Below are positions 7,775 through 16,806 of a DNA stretch of 57,750 bases, one piece after another. The translations under genes and the position numbers were made by a program. This DNA comes from Bacteroidota bacterium (GTDB lineage: Bacteria > Bacteroidota > Bacteroidia > Chitinophagales > Chitinophagaceae): NCBI GenBank assembly GCA_023416995.1, contig JAEZGI010000055.1:1-57750 (forward strand), given 5' to 3'. The number at the start of each line of letters is the position of its first letter. Positions within the stretch are counted from its first letter, which is position 1. The notes beneath the pieces are model-generated. The model saw only the letters and a program-made list of their open reading frames with translations, had not been told where the DNA came from and ran no database searches.

Positions 7775-10051
7775 CTACCGTTCGTTCAGTTGCTCTATGC
7801 GGCCCTTGTGACCCACGATCCATATAATATCTCCCCATTCAAGCGTGAGGGATGAGTCGGGATTCAATATGGCCTGTTTACCCCGCTCAATACCTACCAC
7901 CAGGCCGTTGGTGCGTTCACGCAGTCCCGAGCTGCGAATATCCAGGCCCTTTAGTTTGGTGTGTTCGTCTACAAGTATTTTTTGCAAAGAAATATCATCC
8001 ACCTTCATTCCTCCTGCGTCGGCGCTATTGTCTTCCGTTGCTTCAAGAACGGGCCGGAGGGCCTGCAGTTGTGTATCGGTGGCAATTATACCAACCTGGT
8101 CATGCGGCATCACCCGCGTATTGCGGCCCGGAATATAAATCAGACCATCTCCACGTTTGATATAAACGATGTTGATGCCAAATGTTTCGCGCCATGCAAG
8201 TTCCTGTAATGTTTTGCCTACATAAGAAGCGTTGGGATGAATCATCATCTCTACAATATGTGCATCCCATGGTTTCATGTTAGAACCTATGCGTTCATTG
8301 TTTCGGAGTATACTTTCTGCCAACGCATTTTCGCTGATAGCTGCTGCTTCACGCGCGTTCAGATTAGATAGAAAGCGACTTTCGATACGTTGATATACTT
8401 TCTGGATCCTGCGCGAAAATATAATCAACACGAAAATGATAATTGGTATTGTTATGATGATAGCGGTTTGTGTTGAAAACAACCGGTCTATCCAAAAACC
8501 AATAAAAAGCAAACCAATAACGTTGCGGGCTACTTCAATTACCAACAGCGGACCGCGGTTATACCTTTTCTCTAACCAAAGCTCTTTATAGGTTTGATTA
8601 TTGGGTCGTTTCGCCATAAAGGCCCATACAAACGGAGATGCGATACCAAGTGAGAATATAAATACAATAACTGATGACAGCAGGTCATCACCAAGGTTCT
8701 GCCGGACAAAAGGCACCAGGAAGTTGACTGACAGCAATACAAGTCCCAATAATATAATTCCATTTGAAAGCGCTATCCGGCCGTATGATCTCAATACAAT
8801 TTTCCAGTCACTTTCTGCCTGTATACTTCGGGTACCTGCTGTATAATTATTCAATTTTGCAACCCATTTTTCCGGAAGTATTCTTGCCACGAGATTATAA
8901 AATGGCTCAGAGTACTTGATCATATAAGGAGTGGTAAACGTGGTTAATGCGGAGGCTCCTACAGCAACAGGGAAAAGAAAATCTGAGATCACACCCAGTG
9001 ACAAACCCAGTGCGGCAACGATGAAAGCAAATTCACCAATCTGCGCCATACTCATCCCTACCTGTACCGATTGTTTTAAAGGCTGACCTGATAACAAGGC
9101 GCCCAGCGTAGTACTCATCAATTTTCCAAAAAGTGTGAGCAGTGTAACCCAGATGATCGGTTCTGCATACTCGACCATCGCAGCCGGATCTATCATCATC
9201 CCTATCGAGACAAAAAATACTGCCCCAAACAAATCTTTTACAGGTTTTATGACGTGTTCCACTTTTTCCGCAGAAGTCGTTTCTGCAATGATAGAACCCA
9301 TAACAAAAGCACCAAGTTCTGCCGAGAAACCAACTTCTGTAGCAAGAACTACCATTGCGAGACAAAGACCAAGTGATAATATCAAAAGCGTTTCTTCATC
9401 AAGCAGTTTTTTTGCCCATCGCAAAAATGAAGGCAGCAAAAATATACCGGCTATAAACCAGATGGCGAGAAAAAAGAGCAGTTTACCTACTGTAAATACC
9501 ATCTCCGTACCCTCAAAGGCACGGGTTGCAGCAAGTGTAGATAGTAACACCATCAGCAAAATCACCACGATGTCTTCAACTACCAGCACACCAAAAACAA
9601 TACGCGCATATTGTTTGGTCTTTACCCCTAATTCATCAAAAGCCCGCAATATGATCGTGGTGCTTGAGCTGGCAAGCATACCACCAAGAAATAGACTGTC
9701 CATGGTGGTCCAGCCCAGCCCCTTACCAAGGAAATATCCAGCCACTGTAATAAAAATGATCTCAACAAAGGCAGTGATAGAAGCGGAGCCTCCAACCCTT
9801 AGAAGTTTTCTGAAGCTGAATTCAAGACCCAGGCTGAACAAAAGAATGATCACACCGATCTCAGCGAGTGTATCAATGTTTTCACGTTCAGCCACCGTAG
9901 GCGTCAGATGAAAATAAGGCCCAACCAAAAAGCCTGCAATGATATAACCAAGCACAAGTGGTTGTTTGATTTTTCTGAATATCAGCGTTATCAGGGCACC
10001 CGCCATCAATATCAATGCTAAATCCTGTATAAGTTTTGGTAAATGACCCAT
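7775..10051 (-). CDS. CPA2-family cation:proton antiporter with two TrkA-C domains
   Basis: A 758-residue Kef-type antiporter read from the ATG at 10051 (MGHLPKLIQDLALILM). An alternative ATG at 10123 would leave only 25 bp to the divergent gene and adds no recognisable sequence. Residues about 5-385 form the exchanger domain (LVLGYIIAGFLVGP, FSLGLEFSFRKLL, ELGAFVMGSIIAET). A second group of about four membrane helices follows (430-560), then a cytoplasmic part with two RCK_C/TrkA-C domains (near MMIHPNASYVGKTL and ILVDEHTKLKGLDI). There is no Rossmann TrkA-N domain between them, so ligand gating would go through TrkA-C alone. It is divergent to the DsbA gene. Confidence 0.88.
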   Translation of the reverse strand: MGHLPKLIQDLALILMAGALITLIFRKIKQPLVLGYIIAGFLVGPYFHLTPTVAERENIDTLAEIGVIILLFSLGLEFSFRKLLRVGGSASITAFVEIIFITVAGYFLGKGLGWTTMDSLFLGGMLASSSTTIILRAFDELGVKTKQYARIVFGVLVVEDIVVILLMVLLSTLAATRAFEGTEMVFTVGKLLFFLAIWFIAGIFLLPSFLRWAKKLLDEETLLILSLGLCLAMVVLATEVGFSAELGAFVMGSIIAETTSAEKVEHVIKPVKDLFGAVFFVSIGMMIDPAAMVEYAEPIIWVTLLTLFGKLMSTTLGALLSGQPLKQSVQVGMSMAQIGEFAFIVAALGLSLGVISDFLFPVAVGASALTTFTTPYMIKYSEPFYNLVARILPEKWVAKLNNYTAGTRSIQAESDWKIVLRSYGRIALSNGIILLGLVLLSVNFLVPFVRQNLGDDLLSSVIVFIFSLGIASPFVWAFMAKRPNNQTYKELWLEKRYNRGPLLVIEVARNVIGLLFIGFWIDRLFSTQTAIIITIPIIIFVLIIFSRRIQKVYQRIESRFLSNLNAREAAAISENALAESILRNNERIGSNMKPWDAHIVEMMIHPNASYVGKTLQELAWRETFGINIVYIKRGDGLIYIPGRNTRVMPHDQVGIIATDTQLQALRPVLEATEDNSADAGGMKVDDISLQKILVDEHTKLKGLDIRSSGLRERTNGLVVGIERGKQAILNPDSSLTLEWGDIIWIVGHKGRIEQLNER

Positions 10052-10136
10052 CAAACAAAAATCGTTATCAACAAAAATAAGATTTCCAGACGTTAATAGA
10101 GATGAAAAATAGGTGAAGAACATGGTTGATGCATCT

Positions 10137-10144
10137 TAACTTTG
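10137..10144 (+). promoter_or_regulatory. Perfect -7 element TAACTTTG 4 nt before a start codon
   Basis: TAACTTTG matches the Bacteroidota -7 consensus TAnnTTTG and ends 4 nt before the ATG at 10149. If used, transcription would begin at or near the start codon and the message would be leaderless. No convincing -33 element sits 19-21 nt upstream, so it may be chance. Confidence 0.3.
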
Positions 10145-10148
10145 CAAC

Positions 10149-10784
10149 ATGAAAGTTGAAATATGGAGTGATGTGATGTGCCCGTTTTGTTATATAGGCA
10201 AAAGAAGATTTGAAAAGGCACTTGAACAGTTTCCTGGTAAGGAGGATGTTGAAATTACCTGGAAAAGTTTTCAATTATCGCCGGATATCAAAACTGATCC
10301 GTCGAAAAATATTAATCGTTTTCTGGCGGAACACAAAGGCATCAGTTTCGAACAGGCGAAACAAATGAATGAGCAGGTATCGGCGATGGCTGCAAAGGAT
10401 GGTCTGCAATATAATTTTGATCGCTCAGTTTTAGCGAATTCGTTTAATGCTCACCGTTTGGCCCAGTACGCCAAAACCCGGGATAAGCAAAATGAGGTGG
10501 AAGAGGCATTGTTTAAGGCTTACTTCACAGATGGAAAAAATATTGATGATAAAGAAACTTTGATAGGGCTTGGTGAATCTATTGGTCTTGAGGGCGAAGC
10601 TGTTCGCGAAGTGCTTGAATCTGACAGGTACGCAGCAGAGGTAAGGGCGGATATCAACGAGGCGGGTGAACTCGGCGTCCGTGGTGTTCCGTTTTTTGTT
10701 TTTAATCGCAAATTTGCAGTGTCGGGCGCACAGGATGTATCAGTCTTCCTGCAGGCCTTTCAAAATGCATCTCAAAACCCATAA
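10149..10784 (+). CDS. DsbA family oxidoreductase (FrnE-like)
   Basis: 211 residues with a thioredoxin fold interrupted by a helical insertion, as in DsbA/FrnE and 2-hydroxychromene-2-carboxylate isomerases. The redox motif is CPFC at residues 11-14 within WSDVMCPFCYIGKRRFE, and the cis-Pro segment is GVRGVPFFVFN. No signal peptide is present, so it works in the cytoplasm, like FrnE proteins linked to oxidative stress and polyketide chemistry. It is followed after 9 bp by an antiporter gene, suggesting one transcript. Confidence 0.9.
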   Translation: MKVEIWSDVMCPFCYIGKRRFEKALEQFPGKEDVEITWKSFQLSPDIKTDPSKNINRFLAEHKGISFEQAKQMNEQVSAMAAKDGLQYNFDRSVLANSFNAHRLAQYAKTRDKQNEVEEALFKAYFTDGKNIDDKETLIGLGESIGLEGEAVREVLESDRYAAEVRADINEAGELGVRGVPFFVFNRKFAVSGAQDVSVFLQAFQNASQNP

Positions 10785-10793
10785 ACTTTTTTC

Positions 10794-12398
10794 ATGATTC
10801 ATCAGCAACTATTGCTTATACTGGCTTTGTTTTTCGCAATGGCTCTGCTTTACCTGTTAAGTCAGCGTCTTAAGATCTCTTACCCGATATTCCTGGTTGT
10901 TGGTGGTTTGGGCATTTCTTTTATTCCCGGCATGCCATCTATAACTATTGATCCCGACCTTGTGTTCCTTATATTTCTTCCTCCATTGTTATTTGAAGCT
11001 GCCTGGCACACATCATGGAACAATTTCTGGAAATGGAAACGTCCCATCCTGTTGATGGGGTTTGGACTGGTTTTCTGTACCTCACTGGCAATCGCGTATT
11101 TTTCTGTGAGCCTCATCCCCGGATTCACGCTGGCGCTGGGGTTCCTGCTCGGTGGAATCATTTCCCCGCCTGATGCGGTGGCTGCCACATCTGTGTTGAA
11201 AGGAATGGATATGCCCCGCCGCGGTATTGCAGTGCTAGAAGGCGAAAGTCTTGTGAACGATGCAGCATCACTAACCGTATTTCGCTTTGCCCTGGTAGCC
11301 GTAACAACGAGCCAGTTTGTTTTAACGGAGGCCATAACCGAGTTTATGGAGCTCGCTGTGATGGGAGTTTTTATAGGCCTGGTGATTGCACATATATTGT
11401 ATTTCGTTTTAAGATACTGGGCAAAATCATCCAGCATAACTACGCCTATTACATTGATCGCACCCTACCTGATGTATATCACTGCGGAAGAGTTCAAATG
11501 GTCAGGTGTACTTGCTGTTGTAAGCGGGGGACTGTTTTTATCTTTCCGATCACGCGACTATTTGAATTATCACACGGGCATACAGACAAAAGAAGTTTGG
11601 GAAACGGTTGGTTTCCTGTTAAATGGTTTTGTGTTTATCCTGATTGGCCTGGAACTGCCGGTGATAGTAGAAGGCCTGGGTGATTACTCACTAAGCCAGG
11701 CGATTCTATATGGCCTGATGATAACAGGTATGGTGATCGTGATAAGAATTCTGTTGGTGTATATGATGGAGTTTTTACCCCGTTGGTTCAGTCCCGCTAT
11801 TCGTAAAAATGAGAAACATCCCGGTTACAGGTTGCCCTTCATCATAGGATGGGCCGGAATGCGCGGAGTAGTTTCCCTTGCATCTGCACTTGCCGTACCG
11901 ATAGCGTTGGATGACGGTATCTTGTTCCCTCAAAGGAATCTTATCCTCTTCATCACCTTTGTCGTGATATTGGTCACCCTGGTGTTCCAGGGCCTTACAC
12001 TTCCGATTTTTCTCAGGCTGTTTAAGGTTGAGGAAATGGATGAGCATATTCCAACCGAGGACCAGATCGACAGTATTCGTCTTGCTTTTGCTAAGGAGTC
12101 ATTGGATTACCTTGATAACCGCGCCCAGACCTTAAACGACAACCACGGTGTGCTGGCGCGTATACGTGAACAATTATCGGCCAATATTGAATTGTCGGAA
12201 CAGGCAATGTCAACGCCGTTGCACAAAGAGGAGATCGGAACTGCGCGTGATCTTTACCGGAAAGTGATGCTCGAGCTCGTGGATCTCCGGCGTCGTGGTA
12301 TCGAAAAACTAACGGTTGAAAAAGCTTACGATGATGAAGTGCTTCGGGAAATGAATTATAATCTTGACCTGGAAGAAGCCAGGCTAAACAGACATTAA
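10794..12398 (+). CDS. CPA1-family Na+/H+ antiporter (NhaP/YjcE type)
   Basis: A 534-residue antiporter of the CPA1 group. The first 405 residues form about 12 membrane helices. The core motif SPPDAVAATSVL followed by EGESLVNDAASL holds the ion-binding acidic residues typical of NhaP/NHE proteins, and GWAGMRGVVSLASALA is the conserved Arg-containing helix. The last 130 residues are a cytoplasmic, charged, largely helical tail. It exports Na+ (or K+) in exchange for protons. It is the third antiporter in the neighbourhood and the only CPA1 member. A long hairpin follows directly after the stop codon. Confidence 0.92.
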   Translation: MIHQQLLLILALFFAMALLYLLSQRLKISYPIFLVVGGLGISFIPGMPSITIDPDLVFLIFLPPLLFEAAWHTSWNNFWKWKRPILLMGFGLVFCTSLAIAYFSVSLIPGFTLALGFLLGGIISPPDAVAATSVLKGMDMPRRGIAVLEGESLVNDAASLTVFRFALVAVTTSQFVLTEAITEFMELAVMGVFIGLVIAHILYFVLRYWAKSSSITTPITLIAPYLMYITAEEFKWSGVLAVVSGGLFLSFRSRDYLNYHTGIQTKEVWETVGFLLNGFVFILIGLELPVIVEGLGDYSLSQAILYGLMITGMVIVIRILLVYMMEFLPRWFSPAIRKNEKHPGYRLPFIIGWAGMRGVVSLASALAVPIALDDGILFPQRNLILFITFVVILVTLVFQGLTLPIFLRLFKVEEMDEHIPTEDQIDSIRLAFAKESLDYLDNRAQTLNDNHGVLARIREQLSANIELSEQAMSTPLHKEEIGTARDLYRKVMLELVDLRRRGIEKLTVEKAYDDEVLREMNYNLDLEEARLNRH

Positions 12399-12445
12399 AA
12401 TGCCCGATTGTTATTGGGCGAACGTCGCAATAACGATCGGGCATT
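12399..12445. terminator. Long hairpin between convergent antiporter and cysI genes
   Basis: The arms at 12399-12416 and 12428-12445 pair over 18 positions with one G-U/T-C mismatch; the loop is 11 nt. The left arm begins AATGCCCGATTGTT. There is only a short T run behind it, but it lies exactly between the ends of two convergent genes, so it probably acts as a terminator for both strands. Confidence 0.7.
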
Positions 12446-12467
12446 TGATGAAGATTATACGGTCATT

Positions 12468-14138
12468 CTAACCGGTATAATCTTCATTTAAATAGTCTCC
12501 GATAGTTTGGCCCGGTTTCCTGTTTACAGAAAATAAACCAAATATCTGGTCGAGTTCTGTGAGAATCTGTTCTTCACCAAGACTTTCTTTATAAATCTTA
12601 TTCAGACGCATACCCAGGCGATCACCACCAATATGCATATTATATTTACCCAATGCAGTGCCCACAAAAGCAATCTCAGCGTTGAATGGTCTTGCGCAAC
12701 CATTGGGGCAACCAGTCATCCTGATAATCATTTCTTCATCCTGCAGCCCGTGTTTCAATAGTAACGGCTCCATCTTCGTGATAAGTGAAGGCAGGTATCG
12801 TTGTGATTCAGCAAGTGCCAGCGCACAGGTATTTAACGCTACACAAGCCATAGCGTTCGCACGCACCGTAGACGCCCTGTTTGTATGTTCAATCACGCCG
12901 TAACGTACCAGTATCTCATCGATAACCTGTTTGTCTTCATCCCTGATATCGCTCAATATCACATTCTGATTACAGGTAAAACGGAAGTTTGCCTTTCCCG
13001 TCTGAGCCACTTCGAGCAGGGCTGTTTTCAGAGACACCTGTTCATCATCGAGTACACGACCGTTTTCCGAAAACACGGTATAATACCAGACACCTTCATG
13101 GTTCTGTTCCCAGCCGTAATGATCTTTTCTGCGCGTAAAAGTGAATTGCTTTGGCTCTTCAATACTAAAGCCACACCTGTTTTCGAGCTCTTGTTTCCAC
13201 CATGGTAAACCTAACCGGTCTACAGTGTATTTCAGACGGGCCAGTTTACGGTCGCTCCTGTTACCATAGTCACGCTGGATGGTAAGGATCTCATAAACCG
13301 CTTTCAGGAGTTTCTCTTTTGTATCCACAAAACCCAGCAATGACGCCAGCCGCGCATAGTGGTCGGGGTTACCATGCGTAGTAGACATACCTCCGCCTAT
13401 GGCAATATTGAAACCCTTTAGTTTATCATCTTCAACGATAGCGATCAGACCCAGATCATTAGCAAGCACATCGACGTCATTATCCGGTGGAATTGCAAGA
13501 GCGATCTTGAACTTCCTCGGCATATAACGATTCTCGTAAAGCGGATCCTCTTCGACTTTTGTATCGGCAATTTTTTCCGCGTCGAGCCAGATCTCGTAGT
13601 ATCCCTGGGTTTTTGGCATAAGCATCGCCGTTATTTCGTTGGCGATACCAAACACTTCTTCATGTACAGGCGATTGCTTTGGATGAGCAGAGCATATCAC
13701 GTTACGGTTAATGTCGCCGCAGGTAGCAAGTGTGGTGAGACCAGCCTGGTTGAAACCCTGTAAAGTTGGTTTCACTTTGCTTTTAACAACACCGTGCAGT
13801 TGAATGGTTTGCCTGGTTGTAATTTTAATAACACCAGTTGAATTTTCACCCGCGATATGATGAAGGGCCACCCATTGTTCAGGCAGAAGAAATCCACCAG
13901 TGAGGCGCAGCCGTATCATAAAGGAGTATAAACGCTCCAACTTTTTTGTTGCGCGTTCTTCGCGCCGGTCGCGATCGTCCTGCAGGTACATTCCATGAAA
14001 ACGAACAAGTGCATGATCGTCTTCATATATATTGCCGGTGATTTCGTTTTGCAGACTTTCCTGGATGGTGCCTCTCAACCCATCACTTTTCATCTTGATG
14101 ATTTCGGTTGGGGAAAGATTATTTTTATTTTCAGACAT
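12468..14138 (-). CDS. cysI: Assimilatory sulfite reductase hemoprotein (beta) subunit
   Basis: 556 residues of the sulfite/nitrite reductase family with siroheme and a [4Fe-4S] cluster; it reduces sulfite to sulfide for cysteine synthesis. The cluster/siroheme ligands are C432, C438, C477 and C481 in ACVALNTC and GCPNGC. The sulfite-type substrate region TTRQTIQLHGV is present. The length agrees with CysI (about 570) more than with plant-type ferredoxin enzymes, and the partner flavoprotein gene lies 33 bp upstream. The order on the minus strand is LysR regulator, cobA, cysJ, cysI, a compact sulfite-reduction unit. Confidence 0.95.
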   Translation of the reverse strand: MSENKNNLSPTEIIKMKSDGLRGTIQESLQNEITGNIYEDDHALVRFHGMYLQDDRDRREERATKKLERLYSFMIRLRLTGGFLLPEQWVALHHIAGENSTGVIKITTRQTIQLHGVVKSKVKPTLQGFNQAGLTTLATCGDINRNVICSAHPKQSPVHEEVFGIANEITAMLMPKTQGYYEIWLDAEKIADTKVEEDPLYENRYMPRKFKIALAIPPDNDVDVLANDLGLIAIVEDDKLKGFNIAIGGGMSTTHGNPDHYARLASLLGFVDTKEKLLKAVYEILTIQRDYGNRSDRKLARLKYTVDRLGLPWWKQELENRCGFSIEEPKQFTFTRRKDHYGWEQNHEGVWYYTVFSENGRVLDDEQVSLKTALLEVAQTGKANFRFTCNQNVILSDIRDEDKQVIDEILVRYGVIEHTNRASTVRANAMACVALNTCALALAESQRYLPSLITKMEPLLLKHGLQDEEMIIRMTGCPNGCARPFNAEIAFVGTALGKYNMHIGGDRLGMRLNKIYKESLGEEQILTELDQIFGLFSVNRKPGQTIGDYLNEDYTG

Positions 14139-14171
14139 AATTTTAATTTTTGGAATCAGACTATCCCGATT

Positions 14172-15875
14172 TTAATAAACATCTTTAAGATATCTTCCTT
14201 CATCTTTTAATACTGCGAGAAAGTCTTTTGCAGCTTCCGGTGATTGCTTTCCGTGAGTAGCGATGATCTGCAGAAGCGTGTTCTCTACATCAATACTCAT
14301 CGGCTCGCGGGCGCCACAAACATACAAAGAAGCACCGTTTGTTAACCATTGAAATAATTGCTCCCCATGTTGAAGCATCTTGTGCTGAACATAAATCTTT
14401 TGCTCCTGATCCCTTGAAAATGCCACATTGAGTTTCGTCAATACGCCGGTATCAACCCAGTTTTGCAGTTCGGTTTGATAAAGAAAGTCAGTCACAAAAT
14501 GCTGGTCGCCAAAAAACAACCAGTTACGGCCGCTCGCTCCTGTCGCATCACGTTCTGCGAGAAATGAACGGAAAGGTGCTATACCCGTGCCCGGGCCAAT
14601 CATAATTACATCGTTTTCAGAGGCTGGCAGCCGGAAGTTGTTATTATGATGAATATAAAAGTCGAATTCAGCACCTTCTTCCAGGCTCACAAGAAAATCT
14701 GAACACAAACCGCAAAGTTCTTCATCATTAAAAAGAAAACGGTCACGGGCAACTGTGAGATGTATTTCGTCGGGATGCGCCTCAGGTGAAGAAGATATTG
14801 AATATAATCTTGGTGTGATTGGCTCAAGTATTTCAATAAGCGCAGGTAACTGGGCGCGATCCTTTAAGGGATAGATCCTCAGAAGATCCGGCAGCGGAAT
14901 TTTCGTTGCAGGGATGTCCTGCTGTACCAGGCTGGCATATTTTGCAACAACGCGCTCAGGAAGATAAGTGATGCTGAGCTTAGCGGACAGCAGTTCAATA
15001 GCCGTTTGATCGGTACCCTTGTAACTGAATTTGTCATTTTCATTCAACTCAAGTAATTCAAGTACCTGTTTGGTGACAGCAGCAGGATTAGGTGGAACCA
15101 GGCCCAATGCATCCCCCGGTTGATATGCAACCCCTTCTGCTGAAATTTCGATATGGTGTGTTTGTTTGTTTGACCCACGATCGTTGAGATTAACATTGGT
15201 AAGAACGGCACCACGGTGGATTTGCCGTCCGGTGGTTTTACGAGGTACCGTAACTGAAATGGCCGGTTGTGCATCAACGTTACCAATCTTATTCAGCACC
15301 TGTTGAAACCATAACTCCGCTTCGGTTTCATAATCAACATCACATCTTTGCAGTGGCACAATACGTTCGCCGCCGAGCCGGCTCAGTTGCTGGTCAACAT
15401 CTTCACCCGCTTTACAAAACAATGGATATGAAGTGTCGCCCAAAGCCAGCACACCGTATTTCAGCTTATCAAGTTTGAAACCGTTGTTATGTATATGCTC
15501 ATAAAACTTTTTTGCTGCAGCAGGTGGTTCGCCTTCACCCTGGGTGCTGATAACAGAAAGCAGGTATTCTTCTTTAGACAAATCGTTCAACCGGTATTGG
15601 TCAAAACTTACAAGTTTGGCATTGAAGCCGTGTTGTTTTGCCTTTGCGGCAAAATTAGCCGCCAGTTTTTTAGAGTTCCCGGTTTCGGTTCCATAAGCTA
15701 TGGTAACCTTTCCCTGTGGTTTCGGCGCAGCAGCAGGTGTTGTGCCCGTTTGCGCGACCGGGGTAGCTGAGCCCGAGAGTTTACCGGAAATGAATCCGTT
15801 CAGCCAATACAACTCTTCGTTTGTAAAGGAAGTTAAAACATCCTCAACCAGCTTCATCTTATTTGATGGTAACAT
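14172..15875 (-). CDS. cysJ: NADPH-dependent sulfite reductase flavoprotein (alpha) subunit
   Basis: 567 residues. An N-terminal helical part is followed by an FMN flavodoxin domain (about 55-200; IAYGTETGNSKKLA, STQGEGEPP, ALGDTSYPLFC), an FAD-binding FNR-type domain (RLYSISSSP) and a C-terminal NADPH-binding domain (MIGPGTGIAPFRSFL, LYVCGAREPM, ending in EGRYLKDVY as in CysJ). It passes electrons from NADPH through FAD and FMN to CysI. The start at 15875 (MLPSNKMKLVEDVL) could equally be the second Met, six residues on. It lies 15 bp downstream of cobA. Confidence 0.95.
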   Translation of the reverse strand: MLPSNKMKLVEDVLTSFTNEELYWLNGFISGKLSGSATPVAQTGTTPAAAPKPQGKVTIAYGTETGNSKKLAANFAAKAKQHGFNAKLVSFDQYRLNDLSKEEYLLSVISTQGEGEPPAAAKKFYEHIHNNGFKLDKLKYGVLALGDTSYPLFCKAGEDVDQQLSRLGGERIVPLQRCDVDYETEAELWFQQVLNKIGNVDAQPAISVTVPRKTTGRQIHRGAVLTNVNLNDRGSNKQTHHIEISAEGVAYQPGDALGLVPPNPAAVTKQVLELLELNENDKFSYKGTDQTAIELLSAKLSITYLPERVVAKYASLVQQDIPATKIPLPDLLRIYPLKDRAQLPALIEILEPITPRLYSISSSPEAHPDEIHLTVARDRFLFNDEELCGLCSDFLVSLEEGAEFDFYIHHNNNFRLPASENDVIMIGPGTGIAPFRSFLAERDATGASGRNWLFFGDQHFVTDFLYQTELQNWVDTGVLTKLNVAFSRDQEQKIYVQHKMLQHGEQLFQWLTNGASLYVCGAREPMSIDVENTLLQIIATHGKQSPEAAKDFLAVLKDEGRYLKDVY

Positions 15876-15890
15876 ATATTCTTCTTTTTA

Positions 15891-16748
15891 CTAAGCTCTT
15901 TTATCGATTGATACGGGGCGAGCGGCAACAGGAGTGAAATATTCATCAGCAACATCCTGGTTCGGCACCCAATTGAATGCTTCGTGCAATTGCACTACTT
16001 TCCCTATGATTAGCAGTGATGGCGATTTGAAGGTTTTATTGCCATGCAGTTCCCGGAACTGGTGCAGACTACTTGTGAATACATTCTGTAAGGGTGTGGT
16101 AGCCTGTTCAACAACCGCGATATTTATATCGGTACCGGCCCCATGCTCAATCAATTTTGAAACAACATGCGACGCCGCTTCGGCAGACATGTAAAAAACC
16201 AGGGTGTCATCTGTACGGGCCAGTTCGTGCCAATAATTTTCTGATACCACATCCGATTTATAGCAGGTAAGAAAACGGACGGCTGTAGCATATCCTCTTG
16301 CAGTAAGCGGAATGCCGGCATGAGCCGCTGCACCGGCCGCTGCGGTGATACCAGGAATCAATTCATAGGAAATACCATGTTCTATCAAAATCTTCAATTC
16401 GTCCAGCACGTTTGAGAAGATGGATACATCTCCGCCTTTCAACCGTACGACCAGCTTGCCCTGTTGTGCATAATGTACAAGCAGTTCGTTGATCGTTCCC
16501 TGTGGTGTTGAAGCTCCTTTCCCGCATTGCTTGCCCACAAACAATACTTCAGCCGCCGGATTGACATATTGATTGATAATAACTTCACTTACCAGCCGAT
16601 CGGTCAGAACAACATCGGCAGTCTGCAAGTAACGGTAAGCCTTAAGTGTAAGCAGTTCGGCGTCACCAGGACCGGCGCCTGCTATAATTACTTTTCCCTG
16701 TGGTAGTTTTATTTCCATTGTTGTATGGCTATCAGTCAGATAGCTCAT
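15891..16748 (-). CDS. cobA: Uroporphyrinogen-III C-methyltransferase
   Basis: 285 residues of the SUMT family. It transfers two methyl groups from S-adenosylmethionine to uroporphyrinogen III, giving precorrin-2, the precursor of siroheme needed by CysI. Motifs are VIIAGAGPGDAELLTLKA, VLTDRLVSEVI, VRLKGGDVSIFSN and IPGITAAAGAAAHAGIPLT. It lacks the CysG Fe-chelatase/dehydrogenase half, so another enzyme must finish siroheme; none is in the window. The start may be M11 (MEIKLPQGK, at 16718) since the first ten residues are not conserved in the family. Confidence 0.93.
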   Translation of the reverse strand: MSYLTDSHTTMEIKLPQGKVIIAGAGPGDAELLTLKAYRYLQTADVVLTDRLVSEVIINQYVNPAAEVLFVGKQCGKGASTPQGTINELLVHYAQQGKLVVRLKGGDVSIFSNVLDELKILIEHGISYELIPGITAAAGAAAHAGIPLTARGYATAVRFLTCYKSDVVSENYWHELARTDDTLVFYMSAEAASHVVSKLIEHGAGTDINIAVVEQATTPLQNVFTSSLHQFRELHGNKTFKSPSLLIIGKVVQLHEAFNWVPNQDVADEYFTPVAARPVSIDKRA

Positions 16749-16806
16749 ACAAATTTGGTTTATTTAAAGTAGGAAAGTAAATGGTTATAAGTAATTCGCA
16801 ATAACT

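Noticed and set aside
9135..9911. Long plus-strand open frame of 258 codons
   Set aside because: It lies opposite the antiporter gene, and its translation is Ser/Thr/Ile-rich low-complexity sequence with no domain. It is a shadow of the real gene on the other strand.
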